Origin: Candidatus Poseidoniaceae archaeon
GTDB taxonomy: Archaea; Thermoplasmatota; Poseidoniia; Poseidoniales; Poseidoniaceae
Assembly (NCBI GenBank): GCA_949373075.1
Contig: CASIBX010000023.1
Location: 1 to 37,779 of the forward strand
Direction of reading: 5' to 3'
DNA: 37,779 nucleotides
The notes beneath the pieces were generated by a model, which saw only the letters and a program-made list of their open reading frames with translations, was not told the DNA's origin and ran no database searches. A program made the translations under genes and the position numbers. Below, one piece after another: positions 7,860-14,229 of this stretch. Every line of letters starts with the position of its first letter. The stretch's first letter is position 1.

Positions 7860-9157
7860 ACTGTAAATTCGAGTCTGCTCGCTGTAGCGTAAGTGAATGG
7901 CACTATTCGATTATTACTGAAGGAACCATCACCAAGTTGTCCATATGTGTTAGAGCCCCAGCACGTAGCATGTCCATTTTCAAAAACTGCGCAATTGTGG
8001 CCTGATGAGATCTCAATGCTTGAAAATCTCAGTTCGGAACTCATTAAAACCGTTGTAGGGGAATATTGGCTAGTAGTTGTACCATCTCCAAGTTGACCAT
8101 TACCATTGTAGCCCCAGCATTTTGCTTCGCCATTGTCCAAAACCACACATGTATTTGAATAACCTGCAGATATAGAAACAGCGGTTCTATTTGGTCCTAA
8201 AGAGTTTGTAAGTGCAGGGTTAGATGAGTACCCCCCTTCTGTGCCTCTACCTAACGCTCCGTAACTATTCCCTCCCCAACAAGAGACAGATCCATTGTCC
8301 AAAATAACACATGTGTGATCATAACCGCTTGCAATAGAAACAACTGTTCGGTTGGCTCCAAATGAATTTGTTGGAGTTGGTGTTGGGTTATTTGCCGCAG
8401 TGTTTCCATTACCCATTTGGCCATAATTTCCATCTCCCCAACACGAAACGAGACCATTGTCTAATATAGCACAGGCAAATTGGTATCCTAGGCTAATGTT
8501 TACTGCTGTTCTTCCCACTCCGAGACTGTTTGTTGCTTGAGGAGAATTTTGGTCATAGTTGTTTAGTGGTATGCCTATTGCGGAACCATATCCCCTTCCC
8601 CAACAAGAAACATTTCCATAATTGAGAATTGCACAGGTGTGTTGGGCTCCTGCAGATATTGCAGTTGCAGTTGTATTTGAAGCAAAATTTTGCATAAAGG
8701 CTACCGGAGATGGCGATTGTTTGTTATCACCTGTTCCGTCACCTATTCTGCCAAACTGCCCAGCGCCCCAACATCGGACAGAACCGTCGTTGATAATTGC
8801 ACATGCATGAGATTCATATCCAAGCGAGATTTCAGTAGCGTATGCTCCAAACCCAAATGATACCGGTTGAGGTGTGCTTTGAGAAGTCAAGGTTCCAATT
8901 CCTAATTGCCCGTTCGCAGAGTTTCCCCAACACTTCATTTCATTGTTGGCTAGTGAACAAGAGAAAGTTGAGGATGATTTGATAATTGGTGGAGTAGAAT
9001 CGACAAGTTCTGCTGTATAAAATCCGCTTGTTTGATTCTGTGTGTTCGCATCTTCTAGAACTTCAGAAGGTTCTGCGAACGGCAACAATGATGCCATCAA
9101 GAAAAGAATCAGAATCAGCAATGCGTATCGCTTCATGTATGGAGGATAGATTTTCAT
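7790..9157 (-). CDS. Secreted RCC1-repeat beta-propeller protein (first part of a frameshifted gene)
   Basis: Encodes 455 residues. A signal peptide (MKRYALLILILFLMASLLPFAEP within the first 30 residues) is followed by seven RCC1-type repeats. Each has a CWG core followed by Gly-rich GQLGDGT-like sequence (for example MKCWGNSANGQLGIGT, ATCWGSNTYGQLGDGS), enough for a seven-bladed propeller. After the seventh repeat the frame runs into about 30 unconvincing residues and stops at 7790, while the overlapping frame takes over with the Ig and TSP3 modules. Joined, the protein would have about 1,180 residues: signal, propeller, Ig, TSP3 stalk, membrane segment. The ATG at 9157 is used here; one at 9136 (MKRYALL) is equally possible. 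The gene lies inside the tRNA-bounded island. Confidence 0.8.
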   Translation of the reverse strand: MKIYPPYMKRYALLILILFLMASLLPFAEPSEVLEDANTQNQTSGFYTAELVDSTPPIIKSSSTFSCSLANNEMKCWGNSANGQLGIGTLTSQSTPQPVSFGFGAYATEISLGYESHACAIINDGSVRCWGAGQFGRIGDGTGDNKQSPSPVAFMQNFASNTTATAISAGAQHTCAILNYGNVSCWGRGYGSAIGIPLNNYDQNSPQATNSLGVGRTAVNISLGYQFACAILDNGLVSCWGDGNYGQMGNGNTAANNPTPTPTNSFGANRTVVSIASGYDHTCVILDNGSVSCWGGNSYGALGRGTEGGYSSNPALTNSLGPNRTAVSISAGYSNTCVVLDNGEAKCWGYNGNGQLGDGTTTSQYSPTTVLMSSELRFSSIEISSGHNCAVFENGHATCWGSNTYGQLGDGSFSNNRIVPFTYATASRLEFTVWKIPQSKITLYLSVCKEPFLMT

Positions 9158-9214
9158 TCATTAGTCATTCCGATTCGAATGAAAGAAGGATTTACCATGG
9201 TATATGCAGATAGT

Positions 9215-9229
9215 TTCCCGGTACGAGCA
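9215..9229 (+). repeat. att-like repeat copy 2 (internal)
   Basis: TTCCCGGTACGAGCA at 9215-9229 matches the tRNA 3' end over 14 bp (9216-9229). It separates the RCC1/TSP3 segment from the G+C-rich cassette. Confidence 0.8.
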
Positions 9230-9246
9230 TCCCTATTTATTCAAGA

Positions 9247-9262
9247 GGTTTCGACTCACAAG
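9247..9262 (+). repeat. 16-bp direct repeat, left copy, flanking the G+C-rich cassette
   Basis: GGTTTCGACTCACAAG occurs here and again at 9948-9963, immediately outside the G+C-rich gene. It is distinct from the tRNA-derived repeats. Confidence 0.85.
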
Positions 9263-9268
9263 ACCCGG

Positions 9269-9742
9269 TCAGGGCTTTTGGCCCACGTGGCCGTCGACCG
9301 CTTGGAGTGTGGCCACCAGTGGTCCGGCGACGCGGAGCACGTGCCCGATGAGCCAGGCGTACAGCACGATCTCGAGCGTGGCATCCGAAATGGGGTCGCC
9401 AAACCAGACCCACATGTTTAGCGGCAGGTGCCATATGGTCGTGGTAACGACCATGACGAGGAGTCCTGCGAGACTCCGGTTCCAGTGGCGGCGGGACGGG
9501 GAGCCGGGAGCGCATCGACTTCGGCAAATCCAGACCGAGATCAACGCAGGCGTGAGGACCAGGATCACCGCGGGTAGGAACATCACGAAGTGGTGCGTGA
9601 GCCACGCGTCGAACTCTTGCGGTGGCAGGGTCAACCAGTAGCCGCCAAGACCGATGCCGATAGCGAGCATGACGCCGGTGAGCGCGCCCGACCCTAGGAT
9701 GGCCACGCGGCTTGCGAGGTCGGTTTCGGCGATGCTGGACAT
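9269..9742 (-). CDS. Four-helix membrane protein, DUF1772-like, probably acquired
   Basis: Encodes 157 residues with about four hydrophobic helices (near residues 15-38, 50-70, 90-110 and 120-145). The stretch ALTGVMLAIGIGLGGYW with WHLPLNMW in the third helix resembles DUF1772 (anthrone-oxygenase-like) membrane proteins, but this is only a pattern match. The ATG at 9742 has GAAGGAG about 9 bases upstream. Composition is very unlike the surroundings: 42 of 60 bases are G/C at 9301-9360, against 18 of 60 at 10621-10680. Together with the flanking 16-bp direct repeats at 9247 and 9948 this points to recent transfer, perhaps from a G+C-rich bacterium. Confidence 0.8.
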   Translation of the reverse strand: MSSIAETDLASRVAILGSGALTGVMLAIGIGLGGYWLTLPPQEFDAWLTHHFVMFLPAVILVLTPALISVWICRSRCAPGSPSRRHWNRSLAGLLVMVVTTTIWHLPLNMWVWFGDPISDATLEIVLYAWLIGHVLRVAGPLVATLQAVDGHVGQKP

Positions 9743-9947
9743 GGGATGCGCTCCTTCGTGTGTTATATCAAACCTTTCTCGTCATTATTCGTGGCAGTTC
9801 CGGAGGAAAAGAACCAAATCTGCAAAAAATCTCCCGAAACTGGAAAAATCAATTCAGTGGATCTTGTGAATCGCGCTCGTGGGAGTCAAAAAGAAGCCAC
9901 GCAGTGCTCGTAAACCCCCCACCAACCGTTTCGGAAAGGTTGCATAG

Positions 9948-9963
9948 GGTTTCGACTCACAAG
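9948..9963 (+). repeat. 16-bp direct repeat, right copy
   Basis: Identical to 9247-9262. It is followed by GCGTTCGAACCC, which looks like a T-arm fragment, so the repeat may derive from the 3' part of another tRNA gene. That origin is speculative. Confidence 0.85.
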
Positions 9964-10003
9964 CGTTCGAACCCTCACCTTTGACGTCAATCAAACGTGG
10001 GTT

Positions 10004-10014
10004 TTCCGGTACGA
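10004..10014 (+). repeat. Degenerate att-like repeat
   Basis: TTCCGGTACGA resembles the att core with one C missing and the GCA end changed. It lies 37 bases before the right-hand copy and may be a scar of an earlier event, or chance. Confidence 0.4.
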
Positions 10015-10051
10015 ATAACTGTACGTAAGCAATTGAAATTGTCCGGACGGA

Positions 10052-10068
10052 ACTTGCGAGTATCCCGG
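10052..10068 (+). repeat. att-like repeat copy 3 (right end)
   Basis: An exact 17-bp repeat of 5592-5608. It is not part of a tRNA cloverleaf here: no anticodon or D arm is found at the proper distance upstream. It lies about 100 bases before the start of the transglutaminase-like gene. Confidence 0.85.
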
Positions 10069-10166
10069 TACGAGCACTTTTACAGAAATTCCCTTTGGCC
10101 GAATCCTCAGTATTCCTTTACATTGCCATACGGACAATTGATAGATTTTGACTTCTACGTTGTAGC

Positions 10167-11204
10167 ATGTCGGAACCCATCGTATCAGATGACGGTTTCT
10201 GGGAATTGTCTGAAGGGGAATGGGTCCCGACTGAAAAACAAAAAGTCGCGTTAGACGATGGAGCGACTCCTCACGATTATGGCCCCGTGATTAGTGATGA
10301 TGGTTACTGGGAATTGGTCGAAGGGCAATGGTTTCCCACGGAAAAACAAATCACTGCACTAAATAATGGAGCGATTGCACATGGAGTTAATCTCTCAAAT
10401 ATGACATACTACTATGCGAATGCAACTACACAGAATAACACTACTTTGCTATATGTATTTGGAGGTTTTTTTGTAGCATTCTTAGCATCGATGATTTTGA
10501 TAATAGCGGCAATATCACCCGACTTTGCTAGTAGTGATTCTGACAGTAATACGATTACTTACGATGGAGGAGATGGACCTGTATTTTCCTGGGTGTATCA
10601 GTCTATTGACTATTCGATTAGTCTATCATTAAATGAAGGAACTTATGATTACTACAAATCAAAAGACCACACTTGTTGTTATGAGAATGAGGATTACTTG
10701 AAATATTCAACTCCAAATGCTGAATACGTTGTTGAGATTGCACAGTCTCTTGAAAATATGGCTATTGAAAACGGATATACATCTCAGTTCGAAAAGGCTG
10801 AATTTATTTTGGCATTTGTAGGAGCAATACCTTATGTTCTTGATCCTGATGATGATTATGACCACCCTAAGTATCCAATCGAAACATTATGGGAGAATGG
10901 GGGAGATTGTGAAGATTCATCAGCACTATATTCCTCACTGATGGAAGCACTTGGATATCCAACAATAATGGTCATGGCTGACGTAAAGGCAGATTCAGCT
11001 GACCTTTGGGGTGCGCATGTTCTAATTGGAATTCACATCCCGAATCATTCTGGAGATTCATTCTCACTAAATGGCGATTCAAAGTCTTATTATTTTGCTG
11101 AAACTACTGCTTGGTATGATGAATATTATGCATCAGGATATGAAGGAATCGGAATCGATACTTGGTATGACATGACAAACATCACTACCTACGCTGTAAA
11201 CTAA
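10167..11204 (+). CDS. Membrane-anchored transglutaminase-like protein with two N-terminal W-rich repeats
   Basis: Encodes 345 residues. Residues 7-33 and 43-70 are two copies of a motif SDDG(F/Y)WEL.EG.W.PTEKQ..AL..GA, like the DUF2510-type cytoplasmic repeats next to membrane anchors. One membrane helix spans 94-117. The outer part has a transglutaminase-like core: GGDCEDSS with Cys248, GAHVLIGI with His284 and YYFAETTAW with Glu312, which could form the Cys-His-acid triad of papain-like proteases or transglutaminases. The substrate is unknown; cell-surface cross-linking or cleavage is inferred. The ATG at 10167 has no clear ribosome binding site, so the message may be leaderless. It starts about 100 bases outside the right att-like repeat and heads a three-gene plus-strand run. 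Confidence 0.8.
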   Translation: MSEPIVSDDGFWELSEGEWVPTEKQKVALDDGATPHDYGPVISDDGYWELVEGQWFPTEKQITALNNGAIAHGVNLSNMTYYYANATTQNNTTLLYVFGGFFVAFLASMILIIAAISPDFASSDSDSNTITYDGGDGPVFSWVYQSIDYSISLSLNEGTYDYYKSKDHTCCYENEDYLKYSTPNAEYVVEIAQSLENMAIENGYTSQFEKAEFILAFVGAIPYVLDPDDDYDHPKYPIETLWENGGDCEDSSALYSSLMEALGYPTIMVMADVKADSADLWGAHVLIGIHIPNHSGDSFSLNGDSKSYYFAETTAWYDEYYASGYEGIGIDTWYDMTNITTYAVN

Positions 11205-11250
11205 TCAACATTGGGGGATTATTGATACCTTGGAACCGTAAGGGAAAGAC

Positions 11251-11688
11251 ATGTCTGACCGAGATTGGTACACAAGTCAAGGTGTACAATTCCAAAACCA
11301 ACCCATTGTACAAACTGAACAACCGGTGCATAATTTTGCAGACACCAGCACACCATCTAAACAACAGGTTGTTGCAAGTGAACAAAACAGATTCGGACAA
11401 CGAACACTCGCTGGTCTAACTATCATAATGGTGACATTATCATTGCAGTTGTCTTTCTTATTGATTAGCGCACTTCCGACATCTGGTGGGAACGCAACAA
11501 CTGTAGAGGACTTCGAAACAGCCATGAAAGTACAATTGTGGTTCAGCATATTGACAGTTACCGCACAATTGATTGGCGTCAAAATGATTTACAATGATAC
11601 CAGAGATCTTTCTGATTTCTTAGAAAATGATGTTGAGATTCGAAATAATAATCTAAACATCATGGCAGGTATGATTAATCGTAAGTGA
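11251..11688 (+). CDS. Two-helix membrane protein, unrecognised
   Basis: Encodes 145 residues beginning MSDRDWYTSQGVQFQNQP. A polar Gln/Thr-rich N-terminus of about 50 residues precedes hydrophobic segments near 53-76 and 93-112 and a polar C-terminus (DLSDFLENDVEIRNN). No catalytic motif or known family is seen. It lies 46 bases after the transglutaminase-like gene on the same strand and may belong to the same unit. A translated, membrane-inserted product is likely. Confidence 0.7.
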   Translation: MSDRDWYTSQGVQFQNQPIVQTEQPVHNFADTSTPSKQQVVASEQNRFGQRTLAGLTIIMVTLSLQLSFLLISALPTSGGNATTVEDFETAMKVQLWFSILTVTAQLIGVKMIYNDTRDLSDFLENDVEIRNNNLNIMAGMINRK

Positions 11689-11758
11689 ATCTGCACTACT
11701 GCATCGTTGAGTTCCAGAGAAACAGTACTTCATAAGCAAACTGCGTAATGTTGGGGGC

Positions 11759-12547
11759 ATGTTGAGCAAGTTATCCGGGACAACTATCGCTTTGATTATC
11801 CTAATTGCTGTAGTTTCCACTGGGACTGTGGCAACACTAAATGTGCTACAGAGTTCCGAAAGTAGTGACTCATTCACAGCTAAGGTGGATTTCGCTGAAG
11901 GTACAAATCACTACACACTCATCGAAATTGATGATGGTGACAACAATGAAGAAGATTCGATCACGCACATTCTGCATGAGTTCGTATTCTCTGTTGTCGG
12001 TGGCGCAGATGCTATTTCTTGGGATTTTGGTGATGGTACATCTGGCTCAGGTGCAGTTACTTCCCACCAATATGAACTCCCTGGACATTACGAAGTCACT
12101 GCCACTTCAATATCCAATGATGCTGTTGAAACCGCAAACCTACAAATTACTGTCAATTTGATAGGAATGGCTGAAGCAGACAATATGGAATGCACATGTG
12201 CACCAACCGCTAAGGATACCGTAATCGACTTATTTGCAATCCCGGGAGTTCAAACCATGGAAGGATTTGTCATGGTTGAGCATGAAGGCAGTAGTGAATC
12301 GTGTTCTTTGAGAAACCCTCTCCAAGAATGTCACATACGTGTAATTCTTCAATGGACTGAAGAAGGCAGTGTAGTTGGCCAAGAGGTTCTGTATGATGAC
12401 ACATTCAGAAGCAATGAAATGGTCGTTGACTTCATGCTAGAAGATTCAGATTTCGAGCAGGGTGACGGACTACAACTACGCCTTGAAACTGACCAGCTAA
12501 GAGATTGGCACAAGCCAACTGCTGAATGGTCAACCACAATACAGTGA
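11759..12547 (+). CDS. PKD-domain surface protein
   Basis: Encodes 262 residues. A signal or anchor helix (residues 5-27, GTTIALIILIAVVSTGTVATL) is followed by an acidic linker and a PKD domain with the hallmark WDFGDGTSGS at 88-97 and HQYELPGHYEV. The C-terminal half is beta-rich with four cysteines (CTC, CSLRNPLQEC). It is probably exported and held at the membrane by the uncleaved N-terminal helix. PKD domains mediate protein or polysaccharide contacts at the cell surface. It follows the two-helix protein by 70 bases and ends 11 bases before the convergent Lon-domain gene. Confidence 0.8.
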   Translation: MLSKLSGTTIALIILIAVVSTGTVATLNVLQSSESSDSFTAKVDFAEGTNHYTLIEIDDGDNNEEDSITHILHEFVFSVVGGADAISWDFGDGTSGSGAVTSHQYELPGHYEVTATSISNDAVETANLQITVNLIGMAEADNMECTCAPTAKDTVIDLFAIPGVQTMEGFVMVEHEGSSESCSLRNPLQECHIRVILQWTEEGSVVGQEVLYDDTFRSNEMVVDFMLEDSDFEQGDGLQLRLETDQLRDWHKPTAEWSTTIQ

Positions 12548-12558
12548 ATGAGCCAAGT

Positions 12559-13284
12559 TCATTCTTCTTCGTATGAAGTTGCTATTTGATGAGATAACTC
12601 AGCAATCGCATCTTCGATGTTACCCTTCGAGAGGATCTGTTGCCTAGCCTCAAGATCACTAACCAATAATGCTGCAACAGAGTATACGGAATTAGGGTCA
12701 CTATCTACAACCTGTACCATAGGTGTACTTTTCACCCATTCATCAAGCATATCGATATCAATGTTCAACATCTTACCAATCCGAGTGAGAACTGTGCTTA
12801 CTAAGTCTGTCAACTTGTCTTGCTGGTCAGTAGTAGTTTCCTCTTGTGAATCATGATAATCCACTTCAGCACTGATGTAGAGTTTAGAGTGTCCAACATC
12901 TTCAGGAATTAATTCTAACATACTCTGTAAGTCAGGGTCGACTCCATACTGAGAAACCAAGGATTCAACCATTGGATGATCAAATGGTGGTAATGCCGGT
13001 TCATGGACTTCAGTAACTGTGAATCTTCGACGTCCAATAATTTGGAGGAAGTGATTGCTTCCTTTTGTCTCATGATGGATAATCTCGGCTTCACAACCAT
13101 GTACTCTAGGCCCATCCCAGTGATTTACTGACCGAAGCGGGTCGTTTAGAACCAAACCGAAGTTACGGTCATCCAGAAGACAATCATCAAGCATCTGCCG
13201 ATAGCGAGGCTCGAACACTCTTAGTTCCTGAACTTCCCCAGGCATCAGAACCATTGGCAAGACGAACAAAGGAAGGTTTTCCAT
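12559..13284 (-). CDS. Lon N-terminal-domain protein
   Basis: Encodes 241 residues. The N-terminus ENLPLFVLPMVLMPGEVQEL followed by RVFEPRYRQML is the Lon substrate-binding (LAN) domain signature. The usual LAN domain length of about 200 residues is followed by a helical C-terminal segment. The ATPase and protease domains of Lon are absent, as in the stand-alone Lon-N proteins of bacteria and archaea, whose role is unknown (cereblon has the same fold). The ATG at 13284 is the natural start. A TATA-like GTATAAC and TTATTAAGG lie about 45-60 bases upstream on the minus strand. Confidence 0.85.
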   Translation of the reverse strand: MENLPLFVLPMVLMPGEVQELRVFEPRYRQMLDDCLLDDRNFGLVLNDPLRSVNHWDGPRVHGCEAEIIHHETKGSNHFLQIIGRRRFTVTEVHEPALPPFDHPMVESLVSQYGVDPDLQSMLELIPEDVGHSKLYISAEVDYHDSQEETTTDQQDKLTDLVSTVLTRIGKMLNIDIDMLDEWVKSTPMVQVVDSDPNSVYSVAALLVSDLEARQQILSKGNIEDAIAELSHQIATSYEEE

Positions 13285-13360
13285 GCCCTTTGTTGATATC
13301 GTGTGCTTTTGAAGATGTGTTTGTTATACATGCCTTAATAACAGCCAATTAGATAGGAAA

Positions 13361-13435
13361 ATTGCTCCGGAGAACGGAGTAAGCGTTTCCGGGGTGGGCG
13401 AGGGGTCGCCCGTTTGTACACGCTTGCTCCACTTT
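13361..13435 (+). ncRNA. Candidate structured non-coding RNA (strand uncertain)
   Basis: Within a 214-base gap the sequence turns G+C-rich and folds well. An outer 10-bp stem pairs GGAGTAAGCG (13376-13385) with CGCTTGCTCC (13421-13430), with one G-U wobble. It encloses a perfect inner hairpin, GGGCGA (13396-13401) with TCGCCC (13406-13411) around a GGGG loop. A competing hairpin CTCCG-GAGAA-CGGAG (13366-13380) overlaps the outer stem, which would allow a switch between two folds. On the plus strand T-rich sequence follows (ACTTTATTTCT). It matches no RNA family I can recognise. It could be a free RNA or part of the Lon-domain gene's long 5' leader. Confidence 0.4.
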
Positions 13436-13448
13436 ATTTCTAACAACA

Positions 13449-13464
13449 CTAGCATTTTTGCTAG
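13449..13464. terminator. Hairpin CTAGCA-TTTT-TGCTAG
   Basis: A perfect 6-bp inverted repeat with a T4 loop, symmetric on both strands, 35 bases after the end of the EF-hand gene and 19 bases beyond the structured-RNA candidate. It could end either transcript. Confidence 0.4.
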
Positions 13465-13498
13465 CTCAAAATGATTGAATGCTTAGCAGCGGTGAGAT

Positions 13499-13783
13499 TC
13501 ACCTTGCTTTTTCAATTGCAGCACTAAGTTCAGACTGGTCAACGCGATTGTCTGAATCCTTGTCCATAGATTCGATTATCTTTGAAATTTGACCAGGAGA
13601 CAAATATTCACCTGCAAGGTTATTGAGGCCCTTGTGCAATTCAGGACCACTTATTCTGCCATCCATGTCGGTATCCATTTGTGAAAACAATTCTTTGACT
13701 GAAAGATTCTGTTCATCCAAGGCAGAAACTAGGTTCTTCATGAGTTTTTTTATGTTCAAATTGTCATCTCCACTTCCGGCCAT
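13499..13783 (-). CDS. EF-hand calcium-binding protein
   Basis: Encodes 94 residues with two EF-hand loops. Residues 37-48 (DTDMDGRISGPE) have the canonical D-x-D-x-D-G pattern ending in Glu. Residues 74-85 (DKDSDNRVDQSE) also fit, with Asn in place of the usual Gly at position six. Helices flank both loops, as in a calmodulin-like lobe. There is no signal peptide, so it is probably cytoplasmic. An in-frame GTG at 13807 would add eight residues; the ATG at 13783 is preferred without strong evidence. Calcium sensing or buffering is inferred. EF-hand proteins this small are uncommon in archaea. Confidence 0.85.
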   Translation of the reverse strand: MAGSGDDNLNIKKLMKNLVSALDEQNLSVKELFSQMDTDMDGRISGPELHKGLNNLAGEYLSPGQISKIIESMDKDSDNRVDQSELSAAIEKAR

Positions 13784-13859
13784 GATTCTTTCAAAAGAAG
13801 GATTCACTAAACACTTTCGCCAAGGAAATCAACCAAAAGTTCCAAATGGTTATTCTCAA

Positions 13860-14174
13860 TTACTGAGAATTAACCCAATTGGCATATTCTTCACTTGTAC
13901 TACACTGTGTGCAAATGATTTGCGGAACATCATAGGGATGAGACTTGGAAATTATTTCAACAATCGAATTTTTATTGAAATTTGAAACTTTAATCTCAAG
14001 AGCCCATTCTTCTTCTGATTGTATCGAACCTTCCCAAGAGTAAGTCGAAGTGACCGCATGGTGATGTATGCAAGCGGCTCCTTGCTCAATCAGTTCTTGG
14101 GCAAAAGAAACCACTTCAAATTCAAGCCAACTCTTTGGCAGGGTGGTTTTAATCACCCACAATTCGCTTCCCAT
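13860..14174 (-). CDS. cutA: CutA-like divalent-cation tolerance protein
   Basis: Encodes 104 residues, the usual CutA length. Characteristic features are GAACIHHHAVTSTYSWEG, the acidic EEEWALEIKV strand and HPYDVPQI near the C-terminus, followed by EYANWV. CutA forms a very stable trimer with a ferredoxin-like (PII-like) fold. It was linked genetically to copper tolerance in E. coli, but its exact function is unsettled. It lies divergent from the selO gene, the two starts being about 55 bases apart. Confidence 0.92.
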   Translation of the reverse strand: MGSELWVIKTTLPKSWLEFEVVSFAQELIEQGAACIHHHAVTSTYSWEGSIQSEEEWALEIKVSNFNKNSIVEIISKSHPYDVPQIICTQCSTSEEYANWVNSQ

Positions 14175-14229
14175 GACACCTGACTGAAGGCATAGGAAAT
14201 CAACATTGTCTTACACACAGATTCAAAAC

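Larger units (their letters stand above)
5592..10068. mobile_element. Putative integrated island at tRNA-Glu, bounded by direct repeats of the tRNA 3' end
   Basis: The 17-bp sequence at the tRNA 3' end (5592-5608) is repeated exactly at 10052-10068, with a third 14-bp copy at 9216-9229 and a degenerate one at 10004-10014. All are in the same orientation, as left by site-specific recombination at a tRNA gene. The interval holds the RCC1/TSP3 surface protein gene (5631-9157) and a G+C-rich membrane protein gene (9269-9742); both face the tRNA. No integrase, replication or capsid gene is seen, so it may be a decayed or passively mobilised element, or two cassettes inserted one after the other. 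Mobility is inference. Confidence 0.65.
9743..10166. other. Intergenic stretch at the right end of the island
   Basis: No convincing gene is present. It holds the right 16-bp direct repeat (9948-9963), a degenerate att-like copy (10004-10014) and the right 17-bp att-like repeat (10052-10068). GCTCGTA at 9906-9912, identical to the tRNA 5' acceptor strand, is the complement of the att core, so it could be a tRNA remnant or chance. The last 100 bases contain the promoter region of the next gene (AT-rich around 10135-10150). Confidence 0.6.

Noticed and set aside
7859-7914. Programmed -1 ribosomal frameshift joining the RCC1 and TSP3 frames
   Set aside because: The shift direction fits, but no X-XXY-YYZ slippery heptamer is in frame (only TGG AAA ATA) and no clear downstream hairpin was seen.
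5609-10051. Integrase or transposase in the island
   Set aside because: No reading frame shows tyrosine recombinase, serine recombinase or DDE motifs; other long frames are complements of the TSP3 and RCC1 repeats or of the G+C-rich gene.
9906-10066. A second, intron-bearing tRNA using GCTCGTA (9906) and TACGAGCA (10059)
   Set aside because: No anticodon stem or D arm could be fitted; the 3' part is explained by the att-like repeat and the 5' match is only 7-8 bases.
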